The translations under genes were made by a program, and so were the position numbers. Of a stretch of DNA of 64,000 nt, positions 44,235-55,900 are shown piece after piece. This DNA comes from Xestospongia bergquistia (lineage: Eukaryota; Porifera; Demospongiae; Haplosclerida; Petrosiidae). Location: NCBI GenBank assembly GCA_963965975.1, contig OZ014413.1:6331501-6395500 (forward strand), written 5' to 3'. How positions within the stretch are numbered: the stretch's first letter is position 1; each line of letters begins with the position of its first letter. Under the pieces are notes generated by a model. The model ran no database searches. It was not told the DNA's origin and saw nothing but the letters and a program-made list of their open reading frames with translations.

Positions 44235-45525
44235 TGTGTTGAAACAAAAACAAAAGTGCAAGCAACTGTGAATATTTATGACATGACTAAATTACAACAA
44301 AAAAGTGCATACATACAGAGCATGATATTCTCTTTAAAATATATACCACTTTTACATCATATGATAAGAGCATTTATTTGTTGATGTAATCTGTAGTCCA
44401 TATGACACAAACTAATTTTCATATTTTGCCTCAGGTAATATGTTGAATGTGAATGGTTGGTGTTTATTGAAATACAAAAACTCTCCAACATCTCTAGAAA
44501 ACACAACAGCAGTCCTTCTGTAATAGGTAAAGTCGCTAATATGTAATTATGTAAAATTATTGTGAAAGAGAGAAACATACTTGTAGCATCTTGTCCAGCT
44601 GTGTATGGTACATATTGTCTTGTACTGATGTCCAATTTAATATTATCAATAGATTGCTCACACTTTATTAAGGAAACTTGCATTATTCCTTCACTTCCAT
44701 TAACAGTGACATTTCCAGTCTCAAATTTGACAATGACAGCTGTTGTAAAGATATTAATAAATCTGACGTGTAAACAATACTTACGTTCACAAGCTCTTCT
44801 TGTGAGGTAAGATGGACAGCAACATTATTAATTGTAGGAAAAGTTTCATTGCCAGAAATTTGTCGAATTTCTGCAATTCTTTTTTTGGCCAAATTATAAT
44901 TCCAAATATCGTAATATTTATTTATTTTCACAAGTATCTTTTGAGATTGATTTTTAGGATATGCTTCTCCATCAGTTACAAAAGAAATTATGTCTAGTGT
45001 TTCAGGTCATCCAGTTTCAATTTCTTGAAGAGCTAATTTCAAAACATTTAAATGATGTGTGAAAGTGCCTCTATTTCTGCGAAAGTTAATTCTGTCAATA
45101 GCATCTTTGTCTAACAATTCACAGAGTCCAATATCAACTTGAATTTTGTTTATATTACTAAATTGTCTCATTCTGATGTTTTTAGTTGTTTCACTGATGG
45201 TTAGTTATTTCCTTAAAAAAATTGAAAGAAAAAAATTCAAGCATATATGTTCTTGAAAGGTATAAGATTAAATTTACTGTCAAGTTTTATTTGAACCAGC
45301 TTGAAGTAATACTCTTGGACTAAACATTATAGGAATACCTACACCTATGCCTGTAGTATTACCAACTACTTGGGCACACACAGTAACTTCACCAATATTT
45401 TCAAATACAGTAACATTATCTTTAAAGACTAGTAGGTATAATCTCTGTGAGGATAATTGGTGTACCCACACTAGTAACTCCAATAAATAATGTACTCTAG
45501 AAGCAATGTCCAATTCTATAAAGAA
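44235..45525 (-). pseudogene. vWA-domain gene relic, copy 2
   Basis: The best preserved of the three copies. From high to low coordinates it has: GEVTVCAQVVGNTTGIGVGI (in 45280-45513), QVDIGLCELLDKDAIDRINF, RGTFTHH and QEIETG, a TGA near 45006-45008, then a VTDGE block followed by AYPKNQSQKILVKINKYYD, then RIAEIRQISGNETF..HLTSQEELVNV (44683-44931), and DISTRQYVPYTAGQDATS (in 44357-44683). Possible introns between the later pieces have GT/AG-like ends, so this could be a real gene with one nonsense codon, but the shared TGA argues for old decay. A vWA ligand-binding role is inferred from the family. Confidence 0.55.
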
Positions 45526-46521
45526 AGATTACATGTATAGTCCGAGATGATAATATTTTGAAGAGATAGCCACTTTAACTTTCCCATTCTAATGTCTTTA
45601 TACATTAGAATGATGTCATTATATGTATTTTGAATGTTAGTACATTATGTCACATGTTTATCACATGACATTATATATCATATAATATTAGTATTTACAA
45701 AGATTGTATGCAGTATTAAGCATTTTATCATAATTATACTTTTCATCATAACACACTTTGAACATCTACTGAATTAGATTGACCCAAACGTACTATCAGC
45801 TGGCCAGTTACTCCCCGACCAATTAATTATGGATTTCCTTATTATATATGTGTGTATCTTGCGCTTGGTTAATACTAATAGTTTATCTACTTGGAACTAT
45901 TGTATTGATTAAAACAATTTACTATGATATTTAGTGTAATTCTGTAAATTACTCACTATATAATGTGTTGGTATGTTGTACTTTTACATAGTAACAAATG
46001 TGAGTAATTCAAATGAATTCTGAGATTCCATAGTAATCTACAATTAGTTGATAACATATTTTTACAATTCATGTACTGACAGACAGTTTACGAAACATTA
46101 CTTTCAAAGTATGTGTTGTGAAAGGTATCTTGTGTAAGCCTGTAGATCAGAATGTAGTTCATTTTACTTATTAACAATTGTTAATACTCAAATTGGCTGC
46201 TATAATAAGTCACTACTAAGCAATAATCCTACCCCAATAATATCATCTTTTCATATGTGGTTTTCATTAATTGGAACTAAATATATGATACTTGTATGTG
46301 GTGTGGTTCACTAATATGTATGTATGTTTTAATAAGTGTTGGGGCAATGTTATAACATAGAAATTAATTGTAAATTGCACAATTTCATCTTTTAAAAATT
46401 AATTATATTTTTTGCAAAATTAATATTAAAATTTTGGCAACTTTTTAAAAATATGCAAACTTGACTAAAGATAAAACAAAAAGCAAGTCTCTATGGTTAT
46501 TGGTATTTACTGCTAGAGTTA
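45526..46521. other. intergenic DNA of duplication copy 2, nothing recognised
   Basis: Matches parts of 17396-17800 and 19440-20130 in copy 1; ~1.6 kb of copy 1 is absent between them (junction near 45940). Confidence 0.6.
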
Positions 46522-47745
46522 TCAACGAGAGGGGTTGACACTTACTGTACATCCATTGATAATCCATTTAATAGATGCAATGGTTACATCTCCTTTTTCA
46601 AGAGATACTTGCTTGGGTTCATATTCAGAGTAGCCAGCAATAATCTCATAAAGCACAGATAGACGGAAAAAACTGTTAGAGATTATTTCCAATAACTTTA
46701 ATAGTCTGCTCAACATCATCTCGTTTGGATTAAAAATATTGATGTAAGCATTAGGAAATAGCCAGGGAGATTTTTTGTTATAAAACAGGTTGATTGGAGA
46801 AGGAGTCAGTTCACTCTGATTCCTTGTAGATACCTTTACATGTATTCCTTTAGTAAGACAAACAAGATAGAGGGTCACTCCATCATGGATAGCAGGGTAA
46901 TTGGCTAAAAGGAATGGTCTACCTTCTACATTCCAATCTTCAAGGACTATGTCACCCACTGTTAATCTCTGTTGATAAGTTGGTATAGTATGAGTATCGT
47001 ATATTGATTCACGAACTTTATAAACTGGAGTTAAAGATGATGTTTTAAAATTCAAGGTTCTCTTTGAACCATCAAGTTGTTGAATATAAACTGTCCATGC
47101 ACCTTTCCAATCACAGTTCAATCTTTGATAGCAAACTTTACTCATAAATTCTTGAGAACTTAAAGCTGGAACATAAAATGATCTTTCTATTGATATCATA
47201 TCATTACGATGTGGTATTTCAAAGCTGACTTTTTTTAAAAAGGTAACTGTCATCGTACATCCATCAATAATTGCAGAACATTCTTTTAACTTAAGCTCAG
47301 ACATATCAGTTTTGATAATAGTTCCATCAACAGCCAAAATATGATCGTAATCTTCTTGAAAACCTACTTTTCTACTAATATACTTGCGTAATATAGAAAT
47401 GGTCCAACTATTTAGTTCACTCTTACGAATCTTCACACGTACATTCACTTTACTATCAGGTCGGTATACATTAATTATAAAAGGCTTTCTTACAAGACAT
47501 AATGCCACACCATTATCCATTCCTTGGCATTCAACAAGTAGTTTACCTTCTGGTAGTGGTATTTCTTGACAATAAAGCGTCTGCTCACTAACAGGTATGT
47601 TTGTTTTCTTCTCCACTTCTTGTTTGAGTTGAGTAACAGTAGATTTGTAGGGGAAAGAAAGTAAGAAAGGCTCTTTGATATCATCACAAATTATTATATT
47701 CCAATAAATATCAGGAGTCAGCGAGGCAACGGATTGGACAGCCAT
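46522..47745 (-). CDS. tandem ubiquitin-like-domain protein (four UBL folds), intact copy
   Basis: 407 codons without intron, start MAVQSVASLTPDIYW. By pattern it holds four ubiquitin-like folds: UBL1 about 14-88 (ending MDNGVALCLVRKP), UBL2 about 88-172 (ending IIDGCTMTVTFLKK), UBL3 about 217-310 (IHDGVTLYLVCLTKG) and UBL4 about 310-405 (ending SIKWIINGCTV). Each ends with the D/N-G-x-T/A-L/M-x-L/V last strand of ubiquitin. No C-terminal Gly-Gly is visible, so it is probably not conjugated like ubiquitin but acts as a multi-UBL adaptor. A GTAAGT donor-like site (46541-46546) close to the end leaves open a further exon. It is the working partner of the broken copy at 20137-21414. Confidence 0.75.
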   Translation of the reverse strand: MAVQSVASLTPDIYWNIIICDDIKEPFLLSFPYKSTVTQLKQEVEKKTNIPVSEQTLYCQEIPLPEGKLLVECQGMDNGVALCLVRKPFIINVYRPDSKVNVRVKIRKSELNSWTISILRKYISRKVGFQEDYDHILAVDGTIIKTDMSELKLKECSAIIDGCTMTVTFLKKVSFEIPHRNDMISIERSFYVPALSSQEFMSKVCYQRLNCDWKGAWTVYIQQLDGSKRTLNFKTSSLTPVYKVRESIYDTHTIPTYQQRLTVGDIVLEDWNVEGRPFLLANYPAIHDGVTLYLVCLTKGIHVKVSTRNQSELTPSPINLFYNKKSPWLFPNAYINIFNPNEMMLSRLLKLLEIISNSFFRLSVLYEIIAGYSEYEPKQVSLEKGDVTIASIKWIINGCTVSVNPSR

Positions 47746-49656
47746 GGATACACTCCATTAACACTCTAGCCTCACTTGGAATGTTATTAAAGTGGTTATC
47801 TTAGGAATGCGAGGCTGACTTCAACTATGCCACTATTAAGGTATCAGATAGCCACACCTTATTAAAGTTATTTGTGGAGGGCGGAGCTGCAGTTGCATAC
47901 ACAAGGGTGTAGGACAAAACATTCTATCGTTTAGCTGATATGCTAAAAATGATAGCCAATTCATTTCAAAAAACTTGTTTTATAAATGTAATTGATTGCT
48001 TTTCATCCTTTCTTAAAAAAGCATGTTGAAGCTTGAAATTAGAATCATACTTTGTGTTTTTCAAAGATTGTTATTATAGAATAATATATTGTAGTATTAA
48101 ATCTTTCCTATAAGGAAGTCATATATTATGTTGAATGATATTTATTGAGCTGCTCTAAGAAGTTTGTTTTAGTTCAGTTAATAATAATGGACGGCTGACG
48201 TAGTAAAATTGTTTGAGATATTTTTTCATCTAAAACAATGTTTTGCATAATATAAGTATATGAATGAATCAATTTTGCTTTATGTAGTTTTATATCTCTG
48301 GTAGGTATAATGGTTGCTGAGACTTGTAAGTTCAAATACATTTATCTGTAAATAAAATCATAAATACACAAGGTCCTTGTAAATCACTTTTTATTATGTA
48401 TAAGTTGTATATGTTAGTTTTTAGTGTTGATGCAATTTGTCATATTACATATACTCCATCATATGTTGATAATGCTACTATTAAAACAGGAGCACCACTA
48501 ACATTGCAGAAGAAATGATAAAGGCCAAGTAATGGCACCTCAACCTATGGTACTTCTGTTTCAAGAGGCAATATACACTTCTGGAGTTTTTAGACCATTG
48601 CCAGCATCTTTCCTAAATGATCAAGGACACTACCTCAGACTGTATTCTTGAGAGGAGAAACCTATACCTATCTTCTCTAGAATTTCTCTATTGGAATATA
48701 GAAAGGAATCGAAACAAGTATTCATACTGAATATAATTAATCACCTCAATAATACAAACACCATATTTGTGTAGGGTGTTGTTTTACTATTCTTCTATGG
48801 AACTGTTGTGATACCTACTGGGTGCTTTCTGTTTGAATGATAAATTTCTGAAGGTTCCAATCTGGGTAGAATGTGAACTGAAGTAAGTGCTCTGAGCAAA
48901 ATATCATTAAATGTATTTCAAAATGTCTATGGTGTTGTTAACTTTACAATTATATTTTAAGCTGACAAATATAATTGTTAATGTTTACTAGTCAAGTAGT
49001 ATGTTAATTGTTACAGAACAATATTTTAATAAAATTTAAAGATTTGATAAATAAATGTACTAATAAAATAAATTTTTGAATAAATATGATTATGTGAGCT
49101 GTTTTTAATATTGGTCATGTATAAAATGTGTTATCAGTCCAGACTATAACGTTCATAAATATACATTTTTATCTTTAATGGTATGTTTGTCCTTTTCATA
49201 ATCAAGTTACCTTAAAATTCTATTGCTTAGAAGCTTTAAATTTAAGGGTATTACATAAGTAAGGAAAGTATCAGCAATTCATTTAAAAGGCTAGCAAATG
49301 CAGACAGTATTCCATTCGGTATTTAAGTCTTTAATATATTGAATTTAACTTGACAGGAAGTATCTCTATTGATAGACTTACAACATAGATTATTCTATAT
49401 CATATTTAAATTGTAAGACCTTTGTGTACATCCTGGATGCCTTTAATTATTACTCTACAAAATTGATAAAAATGAAAAAAAATTTCTAGATCTTGGATAG
49501 CTAGATATAAAATTATAACCACATTATAATACTATATATACGAATAAATAATAATTGCACAGAGTACTGACTATTTGTATTTTGTACCTTCACTGGTAAA
49601 TCTGGCATTAACATGAGTATCAGTAACTTTTTTACTGCATTTTTTACACAGACACT

Positions 49657-49690
<34 letters not shown>

Positions 49691-49836
49691 ACTAGTTTTT
49701 TGGTAAAAGATTCATTTTTAAAAAAAAAATAAAAACACTACAGAATTATTTATATTTTAGCAAATATTGAAAGTAAAAGTTGATAGTTACTATGCTATGT
49801 TTCCCTTCTTTCCCAGTTTAGCAGAACACAGACGCT
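47746..49836. other. intergenic DNA, partly unique to duplication copy 2
   Basis: 47746-48066 matches copy 1 (21415-21757). 48067-49700 has no counterpart there. Within it is a (TA)n run (about 49658-49688) and a somewhat GC-richer stretch at 48480-48690 that shows no domain in any frame. Collinearity with copy 1 returns at about 49720. Confidence 0.6.
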
Positions 49837-50167
49837 CTAGTAAATAACTATGGTAATGTATGCAGCGAGAATGATGCCAAAAGACACAATTCAAGTCACC
49901 ATAGCACCAACGTTGAAACTAAGGGCAATACGACCATATGATAGAGCTGTCTTAACATCACCTCTTTTATAGGCATCATGGGACTATAAAAAAAATCAAA
50001 CTTTAATAGCTTAATAACAAGTCTGGTAGATGTTACATTATGCATTATAAATCAGCATACCACAATTGAAAAGATAGGGGCAGGAACTGTACAAATAAGA
50101 CCATATGTTCCAAATAGTATACTTAGTACTGTGAGTGCAATAGACATTGCACTCACTCACAGTACTA
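49837..50167 (-). pseudogene. CD225/dispanin-family gene, copy 2, with nonsense codon
   Basis: Two exons. The upstream exon (about 50061-50150, donor GTATGC at 50060) encodes the first membrane segment, MSIALTVLSILFGTYGLI followed by CTVPAPIFSIV. The terminal exon (49837-49983) encodes SHDAYKRGDVKTALSYGRIA and the second membrane segment. In the latter a TGA replaces the Trp codon present in copy 1 (GAMVT-stop-IVSFG), so the second membrane segment is cut. CD225 proteins are small two-segment membrane proteins (IFITM/PRRT type). The region before the first exon carries an inverted repeat, and no clear N-terminus was found. Confidence 0.7.
50127..50167. repeat. inverted repeat at the CD225 first exon
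   Basis: agtactgtgagtgcaat and attgcactcactcacagtact face each other over a few bases. It may be the scar of a local rearrangement that cut the gene's 5' end. Confidence 0.7.
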
Positions 50168-52580
50168 TTTATCTAAAATAATCATCTATTCAATACTCAA
50201 ACAAAATTTCATAGAATCTTCTATTTAAATTGTATCCAAAGCATATGTACAGTTTCTTATATAAAGCGTTTATATTATATACTGGAGTTTATAGTGTAGT
50301 CTCACGAGCCAGAAGCAATCCCCATGGTTGAATAAAGGACAGTCTATCATTAATCATAGGATCTAAGTTAGATATGTATCGTATTAGTGAATTAAATCAT
50401 ATGGAAATTTTATATGTAACATTTCCTTCCATTAAAGCTGCTGTGAGGATAAGAAGACGCAAGGTTAGTCTCAGCTTTGGTATGGATTAAATTTATGCAA
50501 ACGACTGACTATTATACTATGACCTAATTTCCAAATAAAGCCCTCTTAGGTTTCCCCTATTACAACATACTAGTCATTCCTTTACATGAAAATTTGTTGT
50601 AATATAAATAGTCATACAATATTTAAATTTGTTTAATTTAATTAATTGTGAGTATCCCACACCAATTTTTATAGTACTAAGCAATTGAATAAAACATTTA
50701 AGTTACCATCAAATGTTGCTGTTTTTAATAATATGTGCTATCTTTAAACAGCTGCTTCATGATTATTATTGAAAATAAGCTTGCAACTGAGCTAAAAGCT
50801 TTTAACATTTGTAATCAAACAATCATTTCATTTATTGATATTACATATAAGGCAGCCAGCTGCAAAAATTTCAAGAAAATAATGTATACATAATTAAGTT
50901 TAAAATATATAGACTTCTGATATGTATAGATAGACTGCTGATCTCAATTATGTTGCTTCTTATTATTCTCAGCAATATTTGTTTATCACAATCATTACAA
51001 CGGAATATAAATGAATAAATAAATTATTTAACAACCAACTATAGTAAGTGATCTTAACTACTGTATTATATTTAATACACTCTTCGATATGAATGTATGC
51101 ATAAATTATATATACAATAAAAAGTATTTTTTGTTTAATATTAATATGTCTACAAGAAAAAATCATTCAAGTCTTTAAACAATGAGTGTTACAAATCAAC
51201 CTAGGTAGGCAGAACAGAAAGGTCTGTTAAAGTTAACATTACTACCATATTGCTACTTTTAATTGTCATCATGAAATCCAATTTGATTTATTTCTGATGT
51301 GGTGCTAATGGTTGTCCCTTCAGAAGTGAAAATAGAAGCAAGTTCATGGCAGGGATACAAAGATCAGAGATAGAAAGATCAGAGAGATACAAGCGAGAGA
51401 AGATGAAGACCTTACATGTTGGTGTAATCCTCTTCTAATGAGAATAAAGAATACAAATGTAAAAGTTGAATGAAAAATAAAGATATGTGCAGAAGGACAT
51501 TAACCACTTCATTTTTTTGGTGCTAGTTCAAACACATTTATTGTTTTAAAGATGCATTGCAATATAATGTTACCAAACATGATGGTATCAACTATTCTAT
51601 TATATTTCAAAGGCAGGTCTAATCTTGACATGTTGAGTATACTACATATATAGTCTGAAGCATCTACAAACAATAGTTGACATTATTATATTACTATGTA
51701 TGGTAACTTATTGATTTTTATACTACTAACCTCACCAATTCTGTTTCTAAAGAATGCTTCTTATGCTTGTTGTGCTTATGACAAAGTCTTAACTTTATTC
51801 TCATAATGCACTTTTGTCCAGACCTCTTCAAAATATTTTGAGTTGTTGTGAGTCAGATGCCTTATTTGCATTACAGAGCTTGTGGAGGTATGTGGTTGCT
51901 CTAATTTTACAGGGGTAAGTGAATTGTGACAATGATCATGACTCTGTTGACCTCAATCAACCCGTTCACTAGGTATACTTGCAATTCTTGCACTTTCAGT
52001 CATGCATGCAGGTTGTTGGATCAAAAGACTTAGATGAGGTGCTGACACTAGATTCGATGAAGCACAACTGTTAGTTTTTTTCTAAATCTTAAAAGTTAGA
52101 AGGGGAAAACATCAAAATGCAATATTTGTATGCATAATTCTGACAACTTTTGATGCTGCTTTTGGTTCAGAAATAAAACAACCACTCCAATAATATTTAT
52201 TACCTGGCTCTATAATCCTAGTTTATTTATTTATTCTATTTTATTACTTTTGTACACAAGCCAAATTTGGGATACAGCTATATTTAAAAAAAAACAACTG
52301 TTAAGATATTGTATATACAAGTTAATACTGTTAAAATGAGAAACCATGAAAACAACTTCATTTTGAACAGAATGTATTAGGATAAGTTGTATCACAATGT
52401 ATGGAATGACTATCTTGACAACAAACAAGTAAAAATTAACATATAATGTTTGAAATTTATAGAACTGTTTGTTAGTGATATGAAATGTTGTGAATTGTTT
52501 CTTTGCTTTTTCTATTTATTACGTAGCTAATTCTGAAACAGAAATAAATATTTTTAAGAAAAAGTAATGATTAAAAAATA
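50168..52580. other. AT-rich intergenic DNA, nothing recognised
   Basis: A few short open frames (e.g. 50969-51166 and 52231-52428, minus) show no domains. A small local duplication of agatcagagatagaaagatc lies at about 51360-51390. Confidence 0.5.
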
Positions 52581-52906
52581 TTATCCATTACCTTTATATT
52601 TTGACATTATTTTGTCAGCTAGGTCTTGTCGATTTAAACTATCATCTCTCAAAATATCCAAGAAAACTATGAAGGCACTAACATTGTGTTTGACATGATC
52701 CTTAAGATCATCAAGAAGTAGGTCAAGACGATCTGCACTTGTATCTCCTGTTTTCTTGTCTTTTATAATTTTGTAAACATCCTCAGAAATAATTTCTTCT
52801 GAAACTAGTCTTCTTGCTAGAACAATGGGTTCAATAGTTGATTCAACAATAGCACTGGTACATTTAACTAAAGCTCGTCTAGCAGCATCAGAGCTCAGAG
52901 TATCAT
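52581..52906 (-). other. CARD exon (last exon)
   Basis: LSSDAARRALVKCTSAIVES, then PIVLARRLVSEEIISEDVYK, then DRLDLLLDDLKDHV and FIVFLDILRDD follow the CARD six-helix pattern (L..L...G/E.I......I......R...LL..L). Stop TAA at 52581-52583. It is open and undamaged, although it lies downstream of the TAG at 54690. Confidence 0.8.
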
Positions 52907-55900
52907 CTATATAGTGCAAAGACATAACATGTTATTATTATTAATACATTAGAAAGATCACCTATAAGTCAATATTTATTATAATTATCTTCTAGTCAGA
53001 TGAATTAACAGTCTTGGTAATAATAGTATTACTATTACTATTATTATTATAGTGATGACAAATCTAATACTACATATATCACTTGAAATGTAAATACTCT
53101 GAGACATTAGCTTCACTGTTAAAAAAAAAGAAAGTAATATTTTATTACTACAAATATCCTTTCATTATAGTTAAAGAAAATATTTATATAAATAAAGGAT
53201 ATTAAGTAAAACTATTAAACAACTCCTCATAAGCAAAATTGATTGTTCCATCAATAATTTCACAGACCTGATGTTAAATGTGGACCTCCAACTAGATCAT
53301 CTTCATCAATACTAGATGAACCTGAAATATAAAGTAATACTATGAAATAACAACAGAATAAAGATGTTCAATAAATCTCTTCATATAGTTTAAAGGTATT
53401 AACAATAAAAATTCATGTATTCTATAAACTTACATTAATGTGTATTATCATGTACTAGTGATCTATTGACTAGAATATTAGGTTGACTATTAGCTGATGT
53501 TTTACTTTCATCATCAGATACTTAAACACCCTCAATAATTAATGGATATTGAAGACTTAGAAATTTAGAAAAATGAAATGTCCAAATACTTAATGTAGCT
53601 AATTTTTATTAATGTTGTACCACAAAGAGAGTCATACTGTAGTGTAATAATTACAAGGACAAAACTATAGGCCAAGTAAGTGAATATATTAAGTCAATCA
53701 ATTACTACGTTATTAATTAAAGACATATATTATAAATATCAAACAACAATATTCACTTTTAGCATTTTCTGTTCCACTTGCAGACTGTCTTGTAACAGCA
53801 GCTACATGTACTACAATTAAGATTATAATAAAATAATAATTATATGTGTATCAGTTATTACCAAGTGATCGTACTATATAAATTTTTTGAATGAAATCTC
53901 CTTCGTTACTAATACCTCTCAAACTAATACCATATTGAAGTACTGGGACTGTAGTATTACTAGGAATAGCAGATATTGTGATTAAGCAAGATGGAAACTG
54001 CGGAGGGGTACATGCTCCATAAGTGTCTACAGCTCTTCGATGTATCTACAAATGGAGTCATATATAATACACAAACATAATATACTGTCTAGTCTACTTT
54101 AGTGGGATAGGAATGAGGATATACACTCCATCCTTGACAGGATCGTTCTTGCTCTTCTCCAAAAACTAACTCAATATATCCATTTTCCTTTAAAAATTTG
54201 AAGAATACTGTGACATCTTTCTTAGCGGTTGGTAATGAAGTCTCTATGTACTGTTAAGTAATGTCAAATCAGTCATTTTATAGCAACAATGTACCTTTAA
54301 AAGAGCATCTAGATGTTGAGATACAAGAAATGTCATTAGCCATTCAGTTTGAGATTCTACCTCATACACAACCTGACCTACATATAAGTTGACTGGAGAA
54401 TGTCCTAAAGACACATCTACCATAATATATGAAAAAAATGTTGCAATTATGTATACCTTGTTGGGCTTCCAAATCTGTGTGAGCCTCAACAAAATTAATA
54501 TTATTGTCATCAAAATGATGTATCTCTATCATATTATAATAATAATAAAATTATAATACATTTACTCTAGATAGAATAAAGTGAATTTTTACCTCTTGAA
54601 GCATGTGTTTCTAAACTTGTTTGAGTGTCCACAAATTGTGCCTCATCATCAGATGACGATGACAATATTTCTTGTTGGTCAACATCACCCTATCCAAAGA
54701 GCCATCTTATTGGTGTCATAAGAGCTTTAATAATTCCTTTGATAGAGAACTTGGTAAGATTAATACTGCCATATTGGTTACCAGGATAGAATTGTCCTCC
54801 TTCTTCTAATTGCATTTTATAAGGGAGATTAGTTTGATACAGATCAGCTGTAACAAAACTCAAATAACCAGTGTGTTCTTGTGTCTCTATTGACACACAG
54901 TGTTGAATAGATAACTGGACTGGTTTAAGGAGTGCTTTGGAAACAGAAATAGCATAAACTGCACTCACTAACATTGTACCAGAGGGACACTCAAACTCTC
55001 CTCCTACAATTGCTGCAATAGAAACCTCACAAGTTTCTCCAGGAAGTATAGTTCCAAGACATACATTAATTCTCAGTCCATACTCCTCCCAATTTAATAG
55101 GGAACTATGTTCTCCTTGGATTAAGAAAAGCTTTTTATCAGCTATATGAACACCAGTACCTTCAAGATACTCCAACTTGTCTAAAAAAATAATATCAATA
55201 CATGACAATAATTATACTAGTGACATACCAAAAGAAGGGATGAGATAGTTAAATTGACATTCAACATCTTTGGTTACCACTTCAAGTTGAACATTTGAAT
55301 CTTCATCATGGACTATTTTCTTTGTTTCAGTAAGTTCATTTAGTCCTTTATATTTGGAAACAAAAAATGGCAACATAAAATTAACACAAACTTGGCAATA
55401 TATAGTATTGACTTAACTACCAATTAGTCTTGTAAGTGAATACAATTACAAAATTGAATTTATGAATAAACAAAAACCAATAATTTATTTTGGAAGACAC
55501 AAGTTTACAGTGAAACACTGACTGAGGCTACAAAGATTGTATAATTAGCAGTATGTCTGTGAAAAATTATAAAATGCTAGAAGTATAAGTTAATAGACAC
55601 GGAAACAAGCTGGTGAGAATATTTGTTTAATGGTCAATTAATTAATTATTTAATTATAATTATAATTATTAATTATAACTAATAATATGTAGTTAAGGTT
55701 AATGAAATATGTTGATTAGTATATGCTTTGGCAGTTAAAGGTGTGATTTAATTTTATTCATTGCTTTCAATTGTTGAACACAATAGTAAAATGACATGAA
55801 GTGACACACATATTATATCTTACACACATATTATGATATGTACATATATATATATGACATATAATGTGTGCTATAAAATGATTTTATGACTACCTAGTAT

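Noticed and set aside
54690..54770. Intron hiding the TAG in the ZU5 exon (TAG as acceptor)
   Set aside because: No GT donor in the required phase exists in the 26 codons before it; other phases create stops right after.
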